From positions 1 to 24,196 of the forward strand of contig JABJKO010000091.1 in NCBI GenBank assembly GCA_018660305.1: DNA of 24,196 bases, written 5' to 3'. The translations under genes were made by a program, and so were the position numbers. The notes below the pieces were generated by a model. The model made no database searches and had not been told where the DNA came from. It saw only the letters and a program-made list of their open reading frames with translations. Source of the stretch: Rhodospirillaceae bacterium. GTDB lineage: Bacteria > Pseudomonadota > Alphaproteobacteria > MPNO01 > UBA2964. Positions 16,010-23,375 of the stretch are shown here, piece after piece (the stretch's first letter is position 1; each line of letters opens with the position of its first letter).

Positions 16010-17014
16010 CTAATCCATTACCAGCGCGACACGCCCGATTGACTGCCGGTTGACGACCATTGCCATGGCTTCCTTGAACTGGTCCAGCGGGAAGGTGGCG
16101 CACACATGGGGCCGGATGCTACCCGCCTCGGCCCACTCATAAAACCGATCCATGATCGCACGGACGCGGTCTTCCATTTCATAGCGGAGATCGTTGGGGC
16201 TCCAGCCGTAATATGTCCCCATATTCAGCCCGCAGATTGTGATGTTTTTTAGCAGGACGATGTTGGCGGGGATCTGCGCGGCGCGGCCAGCGGTGAACCC
16301 AACCGGGGCAATGCGGCCTTCGAATGCGATGCAGCGCAGCGACTGATCGAACACGTCGCCCCCCACGGGATCGAGAATGGCGTTGGCGCCGCGTCCGTCG
16401 GTGAGCTCGTTGACCTCATCGCGGAAATCGCCATCGGAAACGTCGATCACATGGTCCGCGCCATGCTCCAGAGCCGCGGCACGTTTTTTCTCGGTACTGG
16501 CGGCGGCAATGACGGTGGCGCCGAGGATCTTGCCGATCTCCACTCCCGCCAGACGCAGCGCACCCGCCGCGCCATGGACCAGCAATGTCTCACCCTTCTG
16601 GACATTGAGCAGATGCGGCCAGGTCAGCGCCGCGCAGGCGGTGGCGTAGGAATTGAAATTGGTGGCTTCGGCAAAGCCGAGGCTGTCCGGGATCGGATAG
16701 GTATTCACTTCCCAGGCGATGGCTTCCTCGGCATACGCGCCCCAGTCCAGCGCGGCACAGACCCGGTCACCCGGCTGGAAGCGGGTGACGTCGGCGCCGA
16801 TCTCGATGATTTCACCGGCGCATTCAGTGCCCGGGGTGAAGGGGAGGGTTGGCTTGCGCTGATACTTGCCTGCAACCACCAAATTGACCGAGAAGCTGAC
16901 ACCGGCCGCGCCCACCTTGAGACGGATTTGCCTGGGCTCCAGCGGTGGCCGTGGAATGTCCTCGACGGTCAGCTTGTCGAACTCGGTGTATTCGGTGACC
17001 CACAGGCCGCGCAT
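16010..17014 (-). CDS. zinc-free medium-chain dehydrogenase/quinone oxidoreductase-like protein
   Basis: 334 residues. A GroES-like N-terminal domain (FTPGTECAGEIIEIG, 59-73) is followed by a Rossmann domain (LLVHGAAGALRLAGVEIGK, 144-162). No structural or catalytic zinc cysteine cluster is present, which points to the NADPH:quinone reductase/enoyl reductase branch. The nucleotide-binding loop is unusual: where AAGGVG is normal, the sequence reads AAGALR. NADPH specificity may still be conferred elsewhere. It ends 10 bp before the GST gene on the same strand and lies downstream of an acyl-CoA synthetase, so the three could form one minus-strand unit, though a partial repeat sits at 17037-17056. 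Acyl-CoA or quinone substrates are both possible. Confidence 0.86.
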   Translation of the reverse strand: MRGLWVTEYTEFDKLTVEDIPRPPLEPRQIRLKVGAAGVSFSVNLVVAGKYQRKPTLPFTPGTECAGEIIEIGADVTRFQPGDRVCAALDWGAYAEEAIAWEVNTYPIPDSLGFAEATNFNSYATACAALTWPHLLNVQKGETLLVHGAAGALRLAGVEIGKILGATVIAAASTEKKRAAALEHGADHVIDVSDGDFRDEVNELTDGRGANAILDPVGGDVFDQSLRCIAFEGRIAPVGFTAGRAAQIPANIVLLKNITICGLNMGTYYGWSPNDLRYEMEDRVRAIMDRFYEWAEAGSIRPHVCATFPLDQFKEAMAMVVNRQSIGRVALVMD

Positions 17015-17036
17015 GAGATATTGCCCTAAACTCTTT

Positions 17037-17056
17037 CGTCACGCCCGGCAATGACG
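17037..17056. repeat. partial palindromic intergenic repeat
   Basis: A 20-nt remnant of the repeat family, CGTCACGCCCGGCAATGACG, corresponds to one end module of copy 1. It sits in the 59-bp gap between the acyl-CoA synthetase stop and the MDR reductase start, and may be an insertion that separates the two. Confidence 0.6.
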
Positions 17057-17073
17057 AGAATAATTAGACATGG

Positions 17074-18669
17074 TCACGCCGGCGCGTGCTGCTCCTGCCA
17101 GAGGGTCTGCAGATCCGGGCGGCGCACCTTGCCGCGGTCGTTCTTGGGCAGGCCGTCGATGAAGTGGAACTGCTTGGGCACGCGGAAGTCAGGCATGTTG
17201 TCGGCGCAGTGTTTGTGAATCTCGTCCTCGCTGAGAGACGCGCCGTCGCGCACCACCACATAGGCAACGATTTCCTCGCCATAGATGCTGTCGGGGACGC
17301 CCACGGCGGCGGCTTCATAGACGCTGGGATGGCGCATCAACACATTGTCCACCTCGACCGGTGAAATATTGACCCCGCCACGGATAATCAGATCCTTCAG
17401 CCGTCCGGTCACGGTGATAAAACCCTCGTCATCCATGACCGCCAGATCACCGAGACGGACGCGGTTGCCATAAAGGTCTTCCCACACGCCTTCGGCTGTC
17501 ATGGACGCCTTGGCGCATTGCGGGCCGCCGAGGGTAACCTCGCCTTCCTCGCCCTGCGGCACGGCATTGCCGTCCTCGTCCACCAGCAGGAATTCCTGAT
17601 GCTTGGCGGGCGGGCCGACAGTGCCGTATTTCTTGGCGTAGTGGCGGTTGCCGCATACCCAGCCGCCTTCCGAACAGCCGAAGAACTGCAGCAGATTGAT
17701 GCCATAGGTCTCCTCGAACTGCTTCCAGCGCTCCGGTGTCAGGGGCGCGGTGGAGGAGCTCATCAGCCGTAGGCTGGGCACGTCCTTGCCGGTGACCCCG
17801 GTGGGCCGGTCGAGCAGCATGTTGATGACTGTCGGTATGCCGGCGGAGAAGGTGATCTCGTATTTCTTGATCCACTCGAAGAACTGGCTGTGGGAAAATT
17901 TACGTGCCAGATGCAGCGTGCAGCCGGTTTCAAGCCACGGCATCAGCGAGAGCCCCTGCGGCGAATTCCAGCCGAAGGACCGGAATTCCAGGGTGCGGTC
18001 ATCCTCGGTGAGGCCAATCTGGTCGAGGGTCGAGAGACCGAACGACCAGTGGGCCAGATGGTCGATCAGGAAATTCTTCGGCTTGTCGGTGGTGCCCGAG
18101 GTGCAGAAGATGGTGGCATCATCGGTCTCGATGTAATCGCGGTCGCATTCCGGCTCGGCGGCAACAGCGGCGATCTGCTGGAACAGCTCGTCACTGGTCG
18201 CGTCGGCAGCCAGATCCGCCGACCAGTCGGTGAACTTGACACTGTCGATGCCCACGCCATGGGTCATCTTGTTGACGTCGAGATCGGCATCGTAGAGCGC
18301 CAGCTTGCAATCGAGATGGGACAGAATTTCCGCCACATATTCGATATTCATTTCCACATTGGTCGGGCAGCACACCGCGCCGGCGCGCCAGATCCCCATC
18401 CACAGGATCAGCTTCTCCAGCCGTTCCTCGGTCAGCAGCGCGATACGGTCGCCCTTCTGGATGCCGCGCGCCACCAGCCAGTTGGCTATCCGGTTGGCGG
18501 CCTCGTGCAATTGGCCGAAGGTGATGCTTTTGTCCTGGGTGACATCCACCAGCGCGATCTTGTCGGGATCCCGTTCCTTGTATTTCGCGAACAGAGTCCG
18601 GACCGATTCAAAGGGGACCGCGTAATCGTGCTCGGCCCCGGGGGGCGTGCCGCCGGCTTTGGGCGCCAT
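17074..18669 (-). CDS. AMP-forming acyl-CoA synthetase/ligase (ANL superfamily)
   Basis: 531 residues from the ATG at 18669, preceded by AGGAGAACTCC; the open frame continues to 18726 without a better start signal. It activates a carboxylic acid to an acyl-adenylate and then a CoA thioester. ANL motifs in order: the P-loop CTSGTTDKPKN (189-199), FFGCSEGG (329-336), the ribose-binding aspartate in LGDLA (Asp408), the hinge GRLKDLIIRGGVNISPVEVD (422-441), and the catalytic lysine in RGKVRRPDL (Lys514). The P-loop has Asp where Gly is usual (SGTTGKPK). The family includes benzoate-, cinnamate- and medium-chain-acid ligases; the pocket does not let me choose. It is the first gene of the minus-strand block and divergent from the SnoaL-selenoprotein pair. 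Confidence 0.9.
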   Translation of the reverse strand: MAPKAGGTPPGAEHDYAVPFESVRTLFAKYKERDPDKIALVDVTQDKSITFGQLHEAANRIANWLVARGIQKGDRIALLTEERLEKLILWMGIWRAGAVCCPTNVEMNIEYVAEILSHLDCKLALYDADLDVNKMTHGVGIDSVKFTDWSADLAADATSDELFQQIAAVAAEPECDRDYIETDDATIFCTSGTTDKPKNFLIDHLAHWSFGLSTLDQIGLTEDDRTLEFRSFGWNSPQGLSLMPWLETGCTLHLARKFSHSQFFEWIKKYEITFSAGIPTVINMLLDRPTGVTGKDVPSLRLMSSSTAPLTPERWKQFEETYGINLLQFFGCSEGGWVCGNRHYAKKYGTVGPPAKHQEFLLVDEDGNAVPQGEEGEVTLGGPQCAKASMTAEGVWEDLYGNRVRLGDLAVMDDEGFITVTGRLKDLIIRGGVNISPVEVDNVLMRHPSVYEAAAVGVPDSIYGEEIVAYVVVRDGASLSEDEIHKHCADNMPDFRVPKQFHFIDGLPKNDRGKVRRPDLQTLWQEQHAPA

Positions 18670-18744
18670 GGAGTTCTCCTGATTTTGTGTTGCGCGGATT
18701 TTGTGTCGAGGACCCGTGAGCGTCAAGGGTGACGAAGCGGAGGA

Positions 18745-18766
18745 GGGGCTTGACCCGGCAATCCAG
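18745..18766. repeat. partial palindromic intergenic repeat
   Basis: The segment containing CTTGACCCGGCAATCCAG matches the end module of the dispersed repeats (compare 12962-12979). It lies in the 116-bp divergent region between the acyl-CoA synthetase and the SnoaL-like gene and leaves little room for promoters. Confidence 0.5.
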
Positions 18767-18785
18767 TTAGGTCGACCATGCGCTC

Positions 18786-19220
18786 ATGTCAGAGTCTGAT
18801 GAAGCCCGTGCCGCGCTGGAAAAGCTGGTGGTTAATTTCACCGAAGCCTTCAACCGCGAGGACATCGACGAGGTCATGTCCTATTTCGCCGAGGGTGCCC
18901 TCTATGACGAGCTCAACGACGTTCGCCATGTGGGCGCCGACGCCATCCGCGCCGCCTTTATTCCGCAATTTTCAGGCAAATACGGCCGCATGCGATTTCA
19001 TACGGAGGATTTGTTTCTCGATGTGGAGGCCGGCAAGGCGTTGATCCGCTGGGTTCTTACCATGGAGGAAGACACGCGGCAGGGCGCCTATCGCGGGCTC
19101 GATATCCTGCATTTCGAGAACGGCAAGCTGGTGGAAAAGCACACCTACTGCAAAGCCAAAATTCCCTTCATTCACAAGAAGGCGGACATGGAGCAGGAAG
19201 GCAAATGGCCCCTACCATGA
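18786..19220 (+). CDS. SnoaL-like/NTF2-like small protein
   Basis: 144 residues with the compact cone-fold pattern: an opening helix with FTEAFNREDIDEVMSYFAEGALYDE, then strands ending in RGLDILHFENGKLVEKHTYC (about 103-122). Members of this superfamily include ketosteroid isomerase, SnoaL cyclases, lumazine-like hydrolases and many non-enzymatic binding proteins, so function is unassigned. The last 16 nt overlap the start of the AhpD-like gene at 19205, which suggests translational coupling and a shared job with the predicted selenoprotein. The Shine-Dalgarno is weak. Another ATG at 18778 is in a different frame. Confidence 0.8.
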   Translation: MSESDEARAALEKLVVNFTEAFNREDIDEVMSYFAEGALYDELNDVRHVGADAIRAAFIPQFSGKYGRMRFHTEDLFLDVEAGKALIRWVLTMEEDTRQGAYRGLDILHFENGKLVEKHTYCKAKIPFIHKKADMEQEGKWPLP

Positions 19221-20332
19221 ATATCTCCTACGACCAGGCGCCTTATGACGTCCGCCAGGACATCGCCCATACCCACTGCAATACCTGGGATCACATCGCC
19301 GCGCCGGGCACCTGGCTGAGCGGGGAGCGCCGGGTCGCCATCGCCGCGGAGACCCGCCATGCCGCCGGCTGTGCGTTGTGTCAGGAACGGAAAGCGGCCC
19401 TGTCGCCCTATGCGGTCAAGGGAGACCACGACGATCTGGGTGATCTGCCGGATGCCGTCATTGAGATGATCCACCGCATCGTGACCGATCCGGGGCGTAT
19501 CACCCAGAGTTGGGTCGACGGCCTGATCGCCGGTGGCATTGCTGAGCCCGATTACGTGGAGATGGTCGGTGTGATCGTTCACACCATGTGTGTTGATGGA
19601 TTCACAGACACCCTGGGCATGCCGCGTCATGCGTTGCCTGACCCCAAGAAGGGCGAACCGACGCGTATTTTGCCGTCCGGCGCCGAGACGGACACCGCCT
19701 GGCTGCCCACCATCCCGCCGGAAAATGCCGATGAGACATTGCTGGCCATCTACCCGCAGAATGTGGGGGATTCACCCAATGCGCCCCACGTGCGCCGCGC
19801 CATGAGCCTGGTGCCGTCGGAAGCGGTCAGTTTTTTCAAACTCAACGACGTGCAGTATTTGCCGCCGGAAGCCATGTGGAATGTGGAGGTCAATCCGCGC
19901 TCCATTTCCAAGAGCCAGGTGGAGCTGACCGCCAGCCGGGTGTCGTCCCTCAACGGGTGCTTTTACTGAACCGCCAGCCATTCCGACAGGCTCCGGGTGA
20001 GCTTGCAAAGCAACAGCGACATGGACCTGCGCATCGTGACCGGCGCGGCCGATGAGGTGGATATCGAACACGGCGCCCTGTTCGCCCGTTTTGCCGAGGC
20101 CGCCATAACGGGCACGGTTACCCAACTGGCGGCGGTGCGGGAGGCGCTCTACCGGGAGCTTGGGAGTGACGCGGTGGTCGACGCCGCGGGCGTCGTCGCG
20201 CTGTTCAACGCCATCAACCGGGTGGCCGATGCTATCGGCATCCAGTTTGAGGACTCCAAGCTGGAGCGCACCGCCGATCTGCGCGACCATTTGGCTCTGG
20301 ACGACATGCAGACCGCCCGACTGCCGGAATGA
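19205..20332 (+). CDS. predicted selenoprotein: tandem AhpD/carboxymuconolactone-decarboxylase-like protein, Sec at residue 255 (TGA 19967-19969)
   Basis: 375 residues if the in-frame TGA at 19967-19969 is read as selenocysteine; 254 if it is a stop. There are two AhpD-like halves. The first (about 38-145) has CALC at 56-59. The second (about 230-370) has the full relay E240-C252-x-x-U255-x-x-x-H259, matching the AhpD Glu/Cys-x-x-Cys/His spacing. The sequence reads LTASRVSSLNGCFY, TGA, TASHSDRL, and later ALFNAINRVADAIGI, a typical C-terminal helix of the family. The frame is uninterrupted to TGA at 20330. A SECIS-like hairpin follows the internal TGA. AGGAAG lies 4 nt before the ATG and the start overlaps the SnoaL-like gene. 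Likely role: reduction of a peroxide or disulfide with a selenenyl-sulfide intermediate. The physiological substrate is unknown. The alternative is a nonsense mutation from a Cys codon. Confidence 0.85.
19967..20005 (+). promoter_or_regulatory. candidate bacterial SECIS element following the in-frame TGA
   Basis: CAGGCTC at 19987-19993 pairs with GAGCTTG at 19999-20005, giving seven pairs including one G-U. The five-base loop CGGGT (19994-19998) has G at its second position. The loop starts 24 nt after the TGA. Bacterial SECIS elements lie inside the coding region just after the UGA and have a short helix with a G-bearing loop about 16-37 nt away, which is met here. The pairing was done by eye; competing short helices exist (AGCC 19976-19979 with GGCT 19989-19992). 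Confidence 0.7.
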
Positions 20333-20362
20333 CGGTCGGTATAGCGGTGGCGCGTCACCTGG

Positions 20363-21235
20363 TCAGTCGGCCGCCTGCAGCTTGTCCTGGGTCTTGGTGT
20401 CGAAGTCCGACGCATCGTGGCGTTCGTGTAGTTGCATATCCAGGTCGCCGCGATGCTTGTTGACCATGCGGCCGCGTTTTACCGTCTCACGGGCATCGAT
20501 CTCCTTGGTCCAGCGCATGGCGTTGGTATAGATCTCCGCATCGAGGAATTCCGCCGCGTCGTACTGGCGGTTCAGCAGCGCCCCGCCATACCAGGGCCAG
20601 ATGGCCATGTCGGCGATGGTGTATTCGTCGCCGCACATATAACGGTTATCGGCCAGGTGCCGGTCAAGCACGTCGAGCTGACGCTTGGTCTCCATGGTAA
20701 AGCGGTCGATGGCGTATTCGATTTTCACCGGCGCGTAATGATAAAAATGGCCAAATCCGCCGCCGAGATAGGGCGCGCTGCCCATTTGCCAGAACAGCCA
20801 GCTTAGGCATTCGGCCCGGTCGGCCGGATCAGATGGCAGAAACTCCCCGAATTTCTCCGCGAGATAGAGCAGGATGGCGCCGGACTCAAAGACCCGCGTG
20901 GGTTTCGGCGTGCTGTAATCCATCAGGGCGGGGATCTTGGAGTTGGGATTCACCCCGACGAAGCCGCTGCCGAACTGATCGCTATCGCCGATCCTGATGA
21001 TCCAGGCGTCGTACTCGGCGCCGGTGATGCCCTTTGCCAGCAATTCCTCCAGCAGGATCGTGACCTTCACGCCGTTGGGTGTCCCCAGCGAATAGAGCTG
21101 CAGCGGGTGCTCGCCCACCGGCAGTTCCTTGTGATGGGTCGGCCCGGCGATGGGACGGTTGGTCGTCGCGAAAGGCCCACCGGTTTCCGATTCCGGTTTC
21201 CAGACCTTGGGTGGCGTGTAGGATGTACCTGTCAT
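20363..21235 (-). CDS. yghU: YghU-type glutathione S-transferase (nu class, disulfide reductase)
   Basis: 290 residues, the usual YghU length. Near-identical stretches to what I know of Escherichia coli YghU include HPLQLYSLGTPNG (43-55), GFGHFYHYAPVKIEYAI, GDEYTIADMAIWPW and LHERHDASDF near the C-terminus. Thr52 and Asn54 replace the usual Tyr, Ser or Cys of other GSTs and hold two glutathione molecules in YghU; ES at 117-118 belongs to the glutathione site. The family shows disulfide-bond reductase and organic-peroxide activity. The start is set at the ATG at 21235 (MTGTSYTPPKVW), which matches the family N-terminus; the open frame continues upstream without support. It is convergent with the predicted selenoprotein and only 30 bp from it. 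A second, unrelated GST is at 15205. Confidence 0.93.
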   Translation of the reverse strand: MTGTSYTPPKVWKPESETGGPFATTNRPIAGPTHHKELPVGEHPLQLYSLGTPNGVKVTILLEELLAKGITGAEYDAWIIRIGDSDQFGSGFVGVNPNSKIPALMDYSTPKPTRVFESGAILLYLAEKFGEFLPSDPADRAECLSWLFWQMGSAPYLGGGFGHFYHYAPVKIEYAIDRFTMETKRQLDVLDRHLADNRYMCGDEYTIADMAIWPWYGGALLNRQYDAAEFLDAEIYTNAMRWTKEIDARETVKRGRMVNKHRGDLDMQLHERHDASDFDTKTQDKLQAAD

Positions 21236-21712
21236 GTCGCGTGAACTCCATTCTGTTGCAATCCTGCCGTGGTGGATCACCCCGGCTGTTCCCGATCCAA
21301 TCGGTGGGCTAATTCGCCAAGGCCATATGGCGCAATGAGTTTACCCATAAATGAGTTTACCCATATAGGACCCTGTAGCGCCATTGGAAGGCCGATGAAC
21401 CGACTGATTGCAGGCGCAGTCGGTACCGAAAACTTTGCGTGATCAATTTGCCGGAAGCGTATCGTTAGGAGGTCCGTCGGAGAAGCTCTGGGTCATCCCG
21501 GGCACGGGGAAGTTAGTTATCCCGTTTGATGCCGCCGCAGATCCGAAATAAGTCAGAAGCTGTAGCGGCGAACACAGGTTTCTATGTCTGCTTCACCACC
21601 AAAAGCGGGCGTGACGATCACAGAATTCACGAATACTTGAGGAATATTCAAAATTATGTGACCATCTTCCCTACAATAAACGAAAATATACCAACGATAG
21701 AGCGCTTAAAAA
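21236..21712. other. 477-bp intergenic region
   Basis: Divergent spacer between the YghU-type GST and the TPR protein, becoming AT-rich toward 21640-21712. The only structure I see is the 16-bp tandem repeat listed separately. An open frame at 21526-21789 has no ribosome site and no family resemblance and is not called. No tRNA or clear terminator was recognised. Promoters for both neighbours must lie here. Confidence 0.7.
21334..21365. repeat. perfect 16-bp tandem direct repeat
   Basis: AATGAGTTTACCCATA occurs twice with no spacer (21334-21349 and 21350-21365), about 100 bp upstream of the yghU-like start. It could be a duplicated operator or a slippage product. Confidence 0.75.
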
Positions 21713-23233
21713 ATGAGCGGCACCGGGGGGCAGATGTCGATCGGAAAGAGCAGCCGCTCTGTGGTTGCCAATGCCAAGGTACTGGATAATGCCGTCGCCC
21801 TTCATCAAGGCGGCTCGCATGACGAGGCGCTCGAACTCTATCGCGACATACTGACGACCGATCCCACGAATTCTGTCGCTTTGGTGTATGGCGGTGTCGC
21901 TTTGCTGGAAACCGGTCAGGTCGTCGAAGCGATCTCGCAGCTCGAGGCAGCCGTTGAATTACATCCGAACATGGCGGATATCCACGGGTATTTGGCCAAT
22001 GCGCTGCAGTTAGCCAACCGACCCGAAGCGGCCGAGCGGCATTATCACAGGGCCACGGACCTCGAACCCGGTGACCCGACACTGCACGGTAATTTCGGGG
22101 CTTTTCTCATGAAGCAGGATCGGTTGCAGGAGGCCATGGAGCGATTTTATCGTGCCATCATCCTGAAGCCGAATTACGGCCCGGCCTTCAACAATCTTTG
22201 CGAATGCTTGCGCCGCCAAGGGAAGACCATTGAAGCGGTTGAAGCCGGTGAACAGGCCATCAACATTGATCCCGAGAGCGCGGAAGCCCACGAAAATCTT
22301 GGCGGCGCCCTGATCGAAGCACAACGGGTCGAGGATGCTATCGCAGCCTACAGACGGGCGGTGGAGATCGGGTCTAACCCCATCGATGCCCTCAACAATT
22401 TGTCAATTGCCCTGATCATCGGCCGTCAGCTTGACGACGCACTCACCATCACCGGCAGGTGTCTCGATTCCGACGCCGGAAATATCCAGGCAATAGCAAC
22501 CCAGTCGATTGCGCTGCAGGAGTTGGGTGATAGTGATGGGGTGGAGGCACTCCTCGATTACAATCTGCTAACGCGGGAAACCACGATCGATGTGCCGTCG
22601 GGCTACGAGACACTTGCTGATTTTAACGAGGCCCTCGCCGATCACGTCCGCACCCACCCAACCCTGGTGGAAGCTCCTGACGGAAATGCGACCCGTGCCG
22701 GAATGCATAGTGGCGATCTCTTAGCCGAACCCGCAGGGCCGTTTCGTGCGTTCGAAGCCGTCATTCGGGATGAGGTTTCTGCCTATTTGAAATCCATCCC
22801 GCAGGGCGTCAATCATCCGTTTTTTGCAAAATATCCAGCACAATATGCGCTCGATGTTTGGGGCATTGTCCTGACGGGAGAGGGCCATCAAATCCCCCAT
22901 ATACACCCAAGCGGCTGGCTCAGTGGCTGCTATTACCCTAAGGTCCCGCCAGACATCACACCAGATGATCCGGGGTGTCGTGGCTGGTTCGAATTCGGTA
23001 GACCGCAGCCGCTCTATGACGCACAAGCCACACCGAATGTGCGGGAGATCTGTCCGCGCGAGAGCCTGTTGCTGCTATTTCCGTCCTTCATCTTTCACCG
23101 CACTATCCCGTCGGAAACGACAGAAGAGCGTATCAGTATCGCGTTCGACGTCCGACCAATTGGATACTGCTCTAGCGGATCAATTACGACGTTCGCTTCC
23201 GGCGGGAAAGAGGACCCAATTCGTCAGGGGTAA
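21713..23233 (+). CDS. TPR-repeat protein with C-terminal 2OG-Fe(II)-oxygenase-like domain
   Basis: 506 residues. The N-terminal half (about 17-285) consists of roughly seven to eight tetratricopeptide repeats, for example NSVALVYGGVALLETGQVVEAI and PAFNNLCECLRRQGKTIEAVEAG. The C-terminal domain (about 340-485) resembles the putative 2OG-Fe(II) oxygenase family found after TPRs in marine bacteria and phages: HQIPHIHPSGWLSGCYYPKVP (392-412), GWFEFGRPQ and LFPSFIFHRTIPSETTEERISIAFDV. The presumed iron ligands are His396 and/or His398 and His462, with Arg473 for the cosubstrate. The HxH arrangement differs from classical HxD. It may hydroxylate a protein or peptide bound by the TPRs; this is inference. 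The ATG at 21713 is the longest form; the ATG at 21734, with GGGGGG just upstream, may be the true start. Confidence 0.85.
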   Translation: MSGTGGQMSIGKSSRSVVANAKVLDNAVALHQGGSHDEALELYRDILTTDPTNSVALVYGGVALLETGQVVEAISQLEAAVELHPNMADIHGYLANALQLANRPEAAERHYHRATDLEPGDPTLHGNFGAFLMKQDRLQEAMERFYRAIILKPNYGPAFNNLCECLRRQGKTIEAVEAGEQAINIDPESAEAHENLGGALIEAQRVEDAIAAYRRAVEIGSNPIDALNNLSIALIIGRQLDDALTITGRCLDSDAGNIQAIATQSIALQELGDSDGVEALLDYNLLTRETTIDVPSGYETLADFNEALADHVRTHPTLVEAPDGNATRAGMHSGDLLAEPAGPFRAFEAVIRDEVSAYLKSIPQGVNHPFFAKYPAQYALDVWGIVLTGEGHQIPHIHPSGWLSGCYYPKVPPDITPDDPGCRGWFEFGRPQPLYDAQATPNVREICPRESLLLLFPSFIFHRTIPSETTEERISIAFDVRPIGYCSSGSITTFASGGKEDPIRQG

Positions 23234-23375
23234 GGTGCGGTGCCTTCTGTCTCGCTGAATATGCGGATTTTTACAGTGCCGAAATTAAGTCCGGCGGTTC
23301 TGTAAGATTGTCGATGAGCACATCGGTGCCCAGGGCCCCCACCGGCCCAGGGAATAGCAATTGCGTGAATTCCGC

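Noticed and set aside
17890..18732. Plus-strand open frame opposite the acyl-CoA synthetase
   Set aside because: Antisense shadow of a well-supported ANL gene.
19967..19969. Simple pseudogene caused by a nonsense mutation (TGC/TGT to TGA)
   Set aside because: Not excluded, but the exact catalytic position, the intact downstream frame with the relay histidine and the hairpin at SECIS spacing make Sec decoding more likely.
19997..20332. Separate small gene starting with GTG at 19997, after an AhpD-like gene ending at 19969
   Set aside because: It is in the same frame as the upstream gene, has only a weak AGG upstream, and its start codon lies across the loop and stem of the SECIS-like hairpin. 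Its product is the missing C-terminal part of the AhpD-like domain, so read-through explains both pieces better.
21526..21789. 87-codon frame in the intergenic region before the TPR gene
   Set aside because: No ribosome site, no recognisable motif, and it overlaps the TPR gene start in another frame.
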